A stretch of DNA of 64,000 nucleotides, from NCBI GenBank assembly GCA_023374025.1, contig SIJG01000189.1:81735-145734 (forward strand), written 5' to 3'. Below the pieces are notes generated by a model that was not told the DNA's origin, made no database searches, and was given only the letters and a program-made list of their open reading frames with translations. A program made the position numbers and the translations under genes. The DNA comes from Heterodera schachtii (Eukaryota; Nematoda; Chromadorea; Rhabditida; Heteroderidae). Each line of letters starts with the position of its first letter. The first letter of the stretch is position 1. Positions 21,742 through 32,024 of the stretch are shown one piece after another.

Positions 21742-24700
21742 ATGAGTGCTAATGAGGAGGATGAAAAAATGTTACGGGCACGTGTCTTGGTACAATTAAA
21801 ATGGGACATTGAAAATTTTGCCTCTGTTTCTTCATATTCAGCTTCGAAAATTCCAAACAAAACAAAGCCGTCGCAATTCGCTTAATGAGTCGGATGCCGT
21901 TTTGGGTGTAAATGTTGATTTGTTGGATAATGCATCGTCGGCCACCGAAAGTAGCACTATGGTGTACTCGCTGAACAGCATGGCCAACACAAAACTGGGC
22001 TTGAACAAATTCAACAACTTCGAATGGTAAATTGGGAAGAACTGAAAAAATTGAGTGGCAAATGTAAAGCCATTCATCCATTTTTAAATTAATTTTTAAG
22101 CTAAACTCCTTCAATTTCTTTGGCATTTAGGCTTTGTCCGTTGCATTGGAGGAGAAAATGTCGTCCCAAAAAGAGCTCAGAGAAGTGAAATTGGCTTTGG
22201 AAAAAAGCAAGGAAAACGAAGCCATTGGCATTTCTTCTTCGGCACTTCCCGGTTAATATTTTTGGCAATTTTTGCTTATCAGCAATTGTATTGTACTGAT
22301 CTGTTTATGAGTTCTTACAATAGAATGTCCTGTTTTCAGCTAACAGACAATGAGTCTCATAGCTAATTGTTAGGGTGGGATTCCAATGCACCTAAAATGA
22401 AAATTTAAAAAATTTCAAGAAAAAACGGATAAATTTTTGAAAATTTTAAGCATTTTTCTTAATAAATTGTGCATTTTTCCCGGCTATGCCCAACGGCATC
22501 TGCCAGACCCCATTTTGCATTCTTTTTTTGTTTTAAAATTGACCCTAAAATGACCAAATAATGTTTTGGCGAAGAGAACGGGCTACAACTCCTCCTTTTT
22601 CTCCCTGTCGCTGAAAATTTTTAAATGACACCGGTGAAAATTTTTTTGGCCGAAAGAGAAGGTTTTGGGATTTCACCCTCCCCCCTGAAATTTTTAGACA
22701 ATAAGAATTTGTTTTTTGGACAAAATTGTGTTGTCTGTTTGTATAATTTTGTATCTAACAAATATAATGCACAAAATTTTCCGGCATTACATCCCTATAA
22801 AATTAAAAAATTACAAATATAAATAAATACGATGATTTAAAATTGCAGGAAATCAGCAGCATTTGTCTGATTCGGCGACACATTACGAATTGGAGACGAG
22901 GCTAAAGCGTCTGGTCGCTGAACGTGATCATCTCCTGGGCACCGTGGCGAGTCAATCGTCGCAAATTGAGCACAAGCGGAGAGAGTGTTCAAGCCTTGAG
23001 GCAAAGATTGTGCTGATGCAGCAGGACCGCATTGAGGTAATCCTTCGGAATTGGTGTCCCGACGAAAAAAAATTTAAAAGATTTTTCTTACCAAATCACT
23101 TTTTCTAGGGTAGAAAAATGCGCTGATCACGAATCCGCGCTCAGATTTTGCAAAATCATTGATTTTGTCTATGATTTTTCATCAAGTACTTGATTTTTTT
23201 TGAAAATTTTTGTTTTCTAAAATTTTGTTTTAAGTAAATTCAATATTCTGAATGGTGTAGAATGTATAAATAGCTATAGAATTAGCCGTTAAATATATAG
23301 GGAACCCAAAATTTTAGAAAACAAAAATTTTCAAAAAAAATCAAGTACTTGATGAAAAATCATAGACAAAATCAATGATTTTGCAAAATCCGAGCTCGGA
23401 TTCGTGTTCAGCGCATTTTTCTACCCTAGAAAAAGTTAAAAGAAAATTTTTATCTCTTTTATCCGTCGTGACACCAATTCCGAAGGATTACCCGCATTGA
23501 CGCACAAGTTGGACAAAACGCACAATTTAAAATTCTGAAAATTAGGGCGAAAAATAGCGAAATAATGGGGTAACTTTTTCGGGCTTTTGAGCCATTTTAA
23601 GAAAATTGATGCTTTTCTTTGGCCGGCAGGCGCCTCCGGGGAAAATATTGAAAATTTAAGAGCATTTTTTAACAAATTTGTTCAAAATAATGGGTCAAGT
23701 TTTGAGAATTTTTGGGCAATTTTGGGGCCGGCGGTACCGAAATGCGCCGACCAACCCTTCAACTTTTTTTCAAAATTCGTATAAATTTTTAGGGTCGAAT
23801 AAAAAGTCTGTACGCGACGAAGGCGCAGTTGGAGCAGTCCATTGAACAGCAACGAAGCGAACTGACAATGCGAGACATTTACATCAAACAATTGACAAGA
23901 CAAACGGCCAACAGCACAACGCAATTTGGAAAGTGTGCCAATGCCATTGGCCAGCAAAATGTTGCTCATCAACAGAGTGCCGGTGGAGGTGAAAGCACAC
24001 AAAATCAACAAGGCATGTGCCAGGGTTGCCGACGGCATATAAAAAAATGGTCGGGTTTTGGATCCCCGAAAAGTTTTTAAAAATTTTTCAAAAATCTTAG
24101 AAAGAAAATCGCTAAAACCTTCAACATTTTTTGATATTTTTTTTAATAAACCCATAAAACACGCAAAAATTTTCCAGTAATTTTCATTTAATTTTCAACA
24201 ATTTCTATTTGAAATTTTTTTTAGAAGTTCGACAAAAGATTGATGACGATTAAATGCGCAAGCAAATGCCAACGCGAAAAGACTTGTCGAACAGGTACAA
24301 AGTGGAAATAAATAATATTCAAAGATCCATTTTCTTTTATCACCACCCTCCGATTGAAAAACGTTTTTTTTAAATTTTAATCAAGTTTTAGTTAACAGCA
24401 TCAACAGTGACTGAAGCAACAGTGGACAGTTTTACCAACACCAATGCGAGTCCATGTGATGTTGGTCTACAGACTGATGACAATGAACGTGGTGAGAAGG
24501 AGGGACAAATTGGTATGTGTGTTTTTATAGAACTTATACCATCCAACGGGTCAGGTTTTTACTGTACGATTTGCGACTGATTCGAAACCACAGGAGGGGG
24601 CAATTGCCCCCTCCCCCCCTAAATGAAAAATCTAAATTACACTCAATTTGTCTTAATAAATTTGACTCACTCAGATTTGTCTAAATTCTGCCTCAGCGGC

Positions 24701-26024
24701 GCGCCTAACGGCACCACCGGATCCAATTTATCAAATATTTTTTTCTCAAAAACTTTGTCTCAAAATTGGCAAATTTCCCGGGTTTTTTTTTTCTACGGCA
24801 CCGAAAACAGAGACCAATTACTAATTTTTTTTGTTTTTTCACTCAATAAATGCTCTCTGTTCAGATACAAACGCATCAACAGTTCGCCACTTTGCCGTGG
24901 ACGCCTCGTCACCATTAGCTGCTGATGCCATTCCCCCACCTGGTGAACAACCGAAGCAGTCAAGCGACAACTGCGAAAATGGGACGCAAATTCAGAGGAC
25001 TACGGCAATTGGCCATCAGCAACAAGGGGTGAAGGCGGAGGAGGGCACCACCACCAACAATTTGGCCACACAAATGGAAGCGCTGTGCCGTGAAAATGCG
25101 CTGTACCGGCGCACCAATGAACGGTTGGAGTACTGGCTGACCGCGTTGGAGTCCGAGAATGAAAGCATCGGCGAATACATCGCTTTGTACCGCTTCCAGC
25201 GAACCCAAATTCAACAACGCATTGCCGAGAAGGATGCCGCACTGCTGCAGCTCCAGCAGCAGAACACTCAGCTTACGGTTAGTGGAAAAAATATATTTTT
25301 TGAAATTTTCAAAAGAAAATTTTAAAATTTGTGCAACCCTTTTGAGTCATTTCCCTTGAAAAATTTAAATTATTATTAGAAATTTTTCGAAAATCGCAAA
25401 AAAATTTTTATAGTTCTTTTGTTACTAACCCCATCCCGAAGAATTTTTATTGTTTTTCTTGGGTAATTTTAGGCGCTAAAAACGTATCTGCTATTTGCAC
25501 GTACCTTAAAATAAACAGAAGATCCGTTTTCAGCACCTAAAACTATCCAAGAAAAAAATTGTGAGAATTATTAATCAATTTTTTTTGAGAAATTAACTGT
25601 GACTCTCATTTTTGTCACCATTTTTTAGGCCATTTTGACCGAGTTGCGCAACGCAATGTTGGCCATTATGCAAAAAAGTGATGCCAACACAGCAACAACA
25701 TTGCCAACGACGGCGGCAAAACTGTCCATGGAGAACTGCTGTAAGTGTGCCATCTTTGACTTATTATTTCGACAAAATTAGGTAAACATTTGCAATTCAG
25801 CAGCCATCACAGAGGGAAATGAGCACTCGGATTGTGCAAATCCAACGGATCAACAAAAACAACAAATCCATCCGCCTCCAATGGACCAATTGTCGGCCGA
25901 TCGCTTAAAGCGCATTTTGGAACGGAGCGAGGTATTTTGCGATTTTGGGGCCGATTTTTAATAAAAATTAATTGAGTTTTTGTAGGCACTGCCGAAAAAA
26001 CAGTTACGAAATGTTATTATATGA
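21742..26024 (+). CDS. GOLGA2: GM130-like golgin (GOLGA2 homologue)
   Basis: This is a cis-Golgi coiled-coil tether. Exons as read: 21742-21789, 21842-22026, 22131-22251, 22849-23036, 23793-about 24016, 24225-24294, 24392-24512, 24865-25277, 25629-25740, 25801-25931, 25986-26024. The N-terminus has a short basic stretch (LRKFQTKQSRRNS) like the p115-binding end of GM130. The middle is coiled coil (YELETRLKRLVAERDHL; QLEQSIEQQRSELTMRD). The diagnostic block is ENESIGEYIALYRFQRTQ, matching the conserved SGETDTIGEYIALYQSQR region. The C-terminus ends in NVII, like the hydrophobic GRASP65-binding tail of GM130. Problems: the 22026/22131 junction does not keep frame, and exon 24225-24294 needs a 1-nt shift near 24250. 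Either the gene is damaged or the assembly has errors. Confidence 0.75.
23103..23434. repeat. Foldback element in golgin intron 4
   Basis: About 124-bp arms (23103-23226 and 23311-23434) are near-perfect inverted copies, beginning TTCTAGGGTAGAAAAATGCG and ending in its inverse. They include CGCTGATCACGAATC, the core of the dispersed foldback family. The spacer is about 84 bp. Confidence 0.8.
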
Positions 26025-26693
26025 ATTAATTGACTAAATTTTTAAAGGACTCTGAAAAATTGTCTATTCTCTATTTCAGTAATTTCAAAAAGTGCATTGT
26101 TTGATATAGAAATAATTTTTACATTATTGTCTTTACATTGGTTTTGGTGAGCAGTGATCACATTTTCCATCTTGAATTTAGGTGATCAGCAGACAAGCCA
26201 CTTGCATGGCGGCGAACCAAGCACAGATTCACTGCACGGGATGTGTGGAATGCCAAGGCGAACTGTTCAACATTTGATTGATTTCATGACTTTTTGTTCG
26301 TCTTATGGCTGTTGGGGGAAGGGAATGAAAATTTGCGAATTTGTTGAGGGGTCACATATGTACGTAAATATGCAAAAAATCACGAAATATGTATAAAAAA
26401 CTCAAAATAAATAACAATTCACTAATTTTCATATTTTTGAACAAGTTTATTTTTCGACACAAAATTCCTTTTAAACTTTTGTTTTTGCTGAGTTTATTGT
26501 AGGTTTCGAGCCACGCCCCCGTGACTCAGACCCCCGCAATTAACAGCTGAACATATTGGACTTGGGCCAAAACGAATTTAAAGTGTTTTCCAATTTTTTT
26601 ATCATTTCACCTACTTCCCATGGTCCTGTCATGTAAAAATGTAACAATGCATTTATTCTAACAAAAAAAGGACAAAAATAAATAAATAATTTT
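26025..26693. other. Golgin 3' flank and duplicated scrap
   Basis: A short open stretch at 26154-26396 follows an acceptor-like TTTAG but is downstream of the golgin stop. At 26549-26590 a + strand scrap of lrr-1 exon 5 (ILDLGQNEFK) lies just past the end of family copy C. The same scrap sits past copy D at 39139. Confidence 0.45.
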
Positions 26694-27022
26694 TTATCCC
26701 TGTTGTTGATCCGGCAGCTGGTTAAACGCCGGGAGGTGGGGTGCACCTTCCTCCTCTTCATCATTCTGTTCTGTTCGCCCCCAATCGGCGGTCCACCTCC
26801 CGCGCCCCCTGTCGGCGGTCCATCTCCTGCGCCCCCTGTCGGCGGTCCACCTCCCGCGCCCCCTGTCGGCGGTCCACCTCCTGCGCCCCCTGTCGGCGGT
26901 CCACCTCCAGTCGCCGGTCCGCCTTCAACGCCACCACGCGTCCACCACCAAATTCCGTAGGCGATTCCGCCCACGGCCAATGCCGCTGTTGCAATCAAAG
27001 CCGGGGTTCGAATTGGTACCAT
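26694..27022 (-). pseudogene. Small membrane-protein family, copy C (tail out of frame)
   Basis: The ATG is at 27022-27020. It reads MVPIRTPALIATAALAVGG, then a hydrophobic, Trp-rich end (WWWTRGG), then four to five 9-residue repeats of the type GGPPTGGAG. A 5-bp tandem duplication (CTGTT twice, 26766-26775) shifts the frame before the tail. In the other frame the family's acidic NDEEEE and LPDQQQ tail is present, ending at the stop 26696-26694. In the current frame the protein runs on to 26540. GCTCAG precedes the ATG. Function unknown. It is probably a single-pass membrane or signal-anchored protein. Confidence 0.6.
26786..26905 (-). repeat. 27-bp minisatellite inside family copy C
   Basis: Unit GGCGGTCCACCTCCTGCG plus CCCCCTGTC, repeated about 4.5 times with C/T variants. 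It encodes the Gly-Pro-rich repeats of copy C on the minus strand. Confidence 0.85.
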
Positions 27023-27130
27023 TTTCTGAGCAATAAAAGAGTAAGATAAAAAAATTTTCACGAAAAAGCGCACTTTACAAAAAATAGATAAGATTAGCCT
27101 GTTTTTCGGTAATGGTAGTTTATCCTCCAC

Positions 27131-27525
27131 TTATTGAAAAATTTTTTGTTTTCTAAATCATGAAAAATTGTTTCCATGGGTTTTCGGGTTCGCTGACCAC
27201 GAATCCGGCGCCCATTTCAACCAATTCCGAATCCCGGACCCGAACAAAAAGTATAAAATTCAAATTTTTCGAATTTCCTTTGTTAGTCTAAAAATGCTTT
27301 AAATGATCTTTTATTTAAGCACTAATGATTATAACTTCATACCCATATATTTAAATAAAGTTTGAACCAAAAATGTGGAATTCGAAAAATTTGAATTTTC
27401 GACTTTTTCTTCGAGTCTGGGTCCGAGGTTCGGAATTGGTTGAAATATATGTCAGATTCTTGATCAGCGACCCCGAAAACTCATATAAACATGTTTTCAT
27501 GACTTTTGAAAACAAAAAAAAAATT
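27131..27525. repeat. Foldback element of the GTCGCTGATCA family
   Basis: The left arm (TTTTCGGGTTCGCTGACCA near 27179) and right arm (TTGATCAGCGACCCCGAAAA near 27457) are inverted and diverged, together with shared CCGGACCCGA and AAATTCAAATTTTTCGAA parts. Confidence 0.6.
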
Positions 27526-27614
27526 TCAAAAAAAAAAAGGGTTTTCATGAAATTTTTTTAAGAAACCGAAAAAATTCAAAAAAAAAATTCAAAAAATTAA
27601 ATTTTTACATTTTT

Positions 27615-27745
27615 TTAAGCGGCGAATGTCCACGGCACGGAAGCCAATCCAGACAATGTCGAGGCGTTGCAGATTGGCCGACGAGGCTGAAAAGCACGTA
27701 GTGAACGAAGCGGGAATTGTAATCAGAGAAGGGTGGGAGAAATGG
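27615..27745 (-). pseudogene. lrr-1 exon 5 fragment
   Basis: Same fragment as 7553-7680. It is followed near 27914 by the TTAAGTAACATGACAATTGT block that also occurs at 8772 and 39890, marking the same duplicated unit. Confidence 0.6.
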
Positions 27746-28056
27746 TTTTTTTTAAATTTTGTAATAAATTTCGTATTCCTTTAACATAGCTCAAAAATGG
27801 ATCAAATGGATGTCACCTGATTTTTGTAAATGGCCTTTGTTGGAGGAAACACACGGCAAAAAAATTTTCCAAATTTTCACTGTAAAAAACATAAGTTTTT
27901 AAAATGAGCAAAATTAAATCAGTAATTAAGTAACATGACAATTGTCATGATAAAAGATAAATAAATGAGGTCATGAAAAATAAAAAGTTAGGGAATTTTT
28001 TCGAAAATGCAAGCATTTTTTTACACAATTAAAAGCGGAAATATGTTGACAAATTA

Positions 28057-30162
28057 TATAACGATGAAACAGTGAATAGCTGATGACAAAAGGCACACCG
28101 ACGAAGCCATTGACGCATTGAACGACAAGCGAAAGTGGTCAAACAGTCGGCGAGCGACGGACGCAAAAGAGACGAGCCCGGACAGAGCAATTTCCTGGAT
28201 TCAAAGAAATGCATAATTGTTGAAAAGCATAAACCATACAGCAAGGACAAAGTTTTTAAAAGCGATTTATCCCAAGTACAAAAAGTCAAAATATTGCAGG
28301 ACCTTGAACAATTTTTTCGAAATCATAAAAACGGTGCGTGTGCATTTTTCGATATTCGGAGACAAAACAAAAAACGAAAAAAATTTGCTAAAATTAGTAC
28401 GTATCGGTGTCAGTATTCGAGTGTCCGTCGGGGACGGTCCCGGGGGAGAGGGGGGGGGGGGGGGGGCATGGAGAAAGGGAACATACCCTCAACAAAAGGG
28501 GTAAAACAAGAAATACGAAAAAACGGCACTTTTTTAAAAGCGGGTACTCCCAGAATTGTCGCAAACTTCCGCTCCCACTTTCTCACTTATTGTTCAGCAC
28601 TGCGGCAGCAGCAAATTCACAAAGTGCCGGCGGAGCAGTAACAGAAACAATCGTCGAAGAGGTGGTGGCAGCATTGTCGACTGAATGTTGAGCCGTGCCG
28701 TGCCCGGTGATGAACGGCGCTTGTTCGTTGCCAGAAATGTCCAACAAATTGAAGCGTGGCGCAGAAAATTTGACAACACAAAGAGACGGGGGAAGAAAAC
28801 GGAGCCGATTGAGCCCAACCAGCGACAGATGACACAACGAGTTGATCAGACAGAGCTGGGAAAAAGAAAAAAATTTTTTTTTTTTTGGAAATTGATGAAA
28901 TACATTTTATTTATTTTTTTGTTAATTTTGGAAATATTTGCAAAATTAATCAAGGCGGCATCTGCTGACTATCGCCTTATCCCTTGTTTTTCTAAATAGC
29001 AATACACAAAATTGGTCATTGCAAATGTTGTTTTTCGACCACAGCGCCAATAAATTTGAAAAATTAAGCAAAAAAAAAAGTCCTCCTACAAATCAGGATT
29101 TCCCTTTTTGTTTTCCTGAGAATACTCACATCCTCGGGCAGTTCCTCGAAAGGGTTGTGGTCCAGCCGAAGTGTGCCGAGTTGCTGGAGCCGTGAAATTG
29201 GTTTTGTCAGCCGAACAAGACGATTGAAGCAAGATTTAGACTGACAACTGACACTGGAAGAGCATCGATGGACATTTCCTGACAATTTGAAATCTGTTGA
29301 GCACCGGAGCAGGATAAAATTCCGCCAAAAAAAAATTCGAATGTTTTAGGAGTGAATTAAAATTTCAAAAAAATTTTCCGTTTACTTTATTTGTGAACTG
29401 TTGACCCAAAATGAAACAAATTAATTCATTTTTGGCGAAAATGGCTACAAATGCATTTCACAAAATTTCAAAAAAAAAAAAAAATTTTTTTTTACTTTTT
29501 AAATGCTTAAATTCGTTTTGGCTCAAGTCCAATGCGTTCAGCTGTTGCAGGCGCCAATTGAGTTCAGCGCACCATTGGTCCAAGCCCAATTTGTTCGCAG
29601 CCAACGAAAGTTGTTGCAAACGGCGCATGGCAAACCAACGGATGTCCACGGCACGGAAGCCAATCCCAACAATGTCGAGGCGTTGCAGATTGGCAGATGA
29701 GGCTGTAAAAGCATATAATTAATGAAATCGGACCGTAAATTTGGAGAAGGGAAGGGAAAATGTATTTTTAGTAATAAATTTCGTTAAACGGTATTTGATT
29801 AATTGGAAAAAGCAAAAAAAAAAAAAAAAAAGAATACTTATTTTTTGATGACTAAAATAAGTTCTATTTCTATTTTTCTCATTGCCTGGAAAATTTTATC
29901 AAAAAAAAACATGAGTTTCTAAAAGTTTTTTGCAAAAATTTCGTTACAGATTAAAAAGAAAAAAAAAATTTTTTTTTTTTAATAATGGAATGCTCAAAAT
30001 TTCAAACAATTTTATTTGCTCGCCTTACTGATCATTGACTGATATTCCTGTCGCGTTGAATGCAAATTTTGGTCGGTTTCGCAGACGCAATTTGCCGAAG
30101 TGCATTGGCGATGGACAGTTGAAACTGCTGCGATTGGCGGCGGCGACTTTGGCGCTGGAAAT
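28057..30162 (-). pseudogene. lrr-1 duplicate P2
   Basis: Minus-strand exons can be followed from exon 8 (about 28080-28199: LCPGSSLLRPSLADCL then a Cys pair), exon 7 (about 28590-28857), exon 6 (about 29126-29277) and exon 5 (about 29508-29703) to part of exon 4 (about 30032-30160). Exons 1-3 are missing. Intron 7 holds a 17-nt G run. Exon 8 ends early. Sequence is more diverged from the live gene than in P4. Confidence 0.8.
28450..28466. repeat. G17 homopolymer
   Basis: Seventeen G in a row in the intron 7 relic of P2, with further short G runs beside it. Confidence 0.9.
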
Positions 30163-30244
30163 ATGAAAATTTTTTAACCCTAAGAAAAAAATTCAAAAAA
30201 TTAAACTTTAAATAACAACGCCGGGTCCCAAAAAGTACCTTGAT

Positions 30245-30605
30245 TTGTTCAATTAGGGGTCGCTAAGCACGAATCTGAACTCAGATTAATAAAATTTGAA
30301 ACCCCTAACCCCGAATTAGAACATCTTTCGATTTTTTTTTTTTTTTTGCAAGCCTCCAGCGAAATCCGAATGAATTTTGTTAACTTTCGGTTTTTCATAT
30401 TAATGAATTGTTATCTCTTATTTTATTACCATATTAATGATCAGCACCCTTCTCAAATTGCTGTATATTCATTGGAATTTAACTGAAGGCGACGGTGAAA
30501 ATATAATTTTTTTTTGCAAAAAATCGAAAAATGTTCGAATTCGAGGTTATGGATTCGAAATTTTATTAATCTGAGTTCAGATTCGTGCTTAACGACCCCG
30601 AAAAC
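30245..30605. repeat. Foldback element
   Basis: GGGGTCGCTAAGCACGAATC at the left is inverted as GATTCGTGCTTAACGACCCC at the right (near 30580-30600). It is about 350 bp long, a relative of the GTCGCTGATCA family. Confidence 0.7.
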
Positions 30606-30665
30606 CTCTGGAAGCATGTTTATAATGGTTTAAAAACAATTTTTTTTTTATTTGGTCTAAACCAC

Positions 30666-31216
30666 TAACAAGGGAACCTCGCGAACTGTCAGTCAAAAAG
30701 TGGGTATAAATTTGGTATCATTGGATAGAGCAGGGTCGACTTCTATTGTGAATTTTTAATATTAGCGGTGTGTGACGAAAAACAAAAAAGTTATGGGGCC
30801 TCAAAAATCAAAATTTGGGCCAAAGGGCACATTTCCAGCTTTTTTCACTTTCTATTAATTTCCTAATCTTTAAAATTGACTGATTTTTGCTTATTTTCAC
30901 TAAATAAAAATATTATATACTTTTTTAGTCGAAAAATGATTTTTTAAATTATTTAGTTATATTTTATTTTAATTAAAATTTATTTATTTTTATGTTGGAT
31001 TCGAACCCGAGCTACAAAAATGCGAATTTAACCAACTGAGCCACCAATTTTAAGTGAAAACACAGCCAAATTTACGATTTTTGAGGCCTCATAACTTTTT
31101 TGTTTTTCGTCACACACCGCTAATATTAAAAATTCACAATAGAAGTCGACCCTGCTCTATCCAATGATACCAAATTTGTACCCACTTTTTGACTGACAGT
31201 TCGCGAGGTTCCCTTG
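30666..31216. repeat. Foldback element with about 145-bp arms
   Basis: The arms begin AAGGGAACCTCGCGAACTGT (about 30670) and end in its inverse (about 31214) and are almost perfect. The spacer of about 260 bp holds a tRNA-like box pair. It lies inside the antisense golgin exon copy. Confidence 0.85.
30985..31052 (-). other. tRNA-like sequence with A and B boxes
   Basis: On the minus strand an A box TGGCTCAGTTGG (31043-31032) and a B box GGTTCGAATCC (31007-30997) stand at tRNA-like spacing. The T stem and acceptor stem do not pair, so this is not a functional tRNA. It may be a SINE head or a decayed tRNA inside the foldback element. Confidence 0.55.
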
Positions 31217-31240
31217 TAAGTACCGATTTTTGACCATAAT

Positions 31241-31935
31241 TGCCGTCGTCGTCCTCTCAATTTGCGCCCCATTTTCGCAGTTGTCGCTTGACTGCTTCGG
31301 TTGTTCACCAGGTGGGGGAATGGCATCAGCAGCTAATGGTGACGAGGCGTCCACGGCAAAGTGGCGAACTGTTGATGCGTTTGTATCTGAACAGAGAGTA
31401 ATTATTGAGTGAGAAAACAAAAAAAAAATTAGTAATTGGTCTCTGTTTTCAGTGCCGTAGAAAAAAAAACCGGGAAATTTGCCAATATTGAGACCAAGTT
31501 TTTAACAAAAAAAATATTTGCTAAATTGGATCCGGTGGTGAGTTAGGCGTGCTGTTGAGGAAGAATTTAGTCAACTTTGAGTCAAATTTATTAAAACAAA
31601 TCGATTGTAATTTAGATTTTTCATTTAGGGGGGGGGGGGGGGCAATTGGCCCCTCCTGTGGTTTCGAAGTACAGTAAAAACCTGACCCGTTGGATGGTAT
31701 AAGTTCTATAAAAACACACATACCAATTTGTCCCTCCTTCTCACCACGTTCATTGTCATCAGTCTGTAGACCAACATCACATGAACTTGCGTTAGTGCTG
31801 GTAAAACTGTCCGCTGTTGCTTCAGTCATTGTTGATGCTGTTGTTGTTGTTTTGTTTGGCGTACTGTTTGTCCGGGAATGGGCTCCTCCTCTGTGCCCAA
31901 ATGGTCGCTGGCATTTGTTTTCTGTCATTAAATTT
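31241..31935 (-). pseudogene. GM130/GOLGA2 fragment (two exons) fused to lrr-1 P3
   Basis: On the minus strand, 31935-31725 matches golgin exon 24392-24512 (TASTMTEATADSFTSTNAS and a LQTDDNERGEK stretch). 31392-31241 matches the start of exon 24865-25277 (DTNASTVRHFAVDAS). Exon order is kept. Upstream, the sequence joins directly to the truncated exon 7 of lrr-1 P3, making a chimeric segment. A 15-nt G run (31628-31642) stands where the real golgin intron has six or seven C. Confidence 0.8.
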
Positions 31936-32024
31936 GTAGAAAATGTAGCAACAATTGTTATAAGTAATTAAAATTGTAAGTCGTAACATAAAAAATGATC
32001 CTTTGTTATTTTGAGTGAAAACCG

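Noticed and set aside
26154..26396. Extra golgin exon after 26024
   Set aside because: It is downstream of an in-frame stop that gives the GM130-like C-terminus. It may be an alternative exon but nothing supports it.
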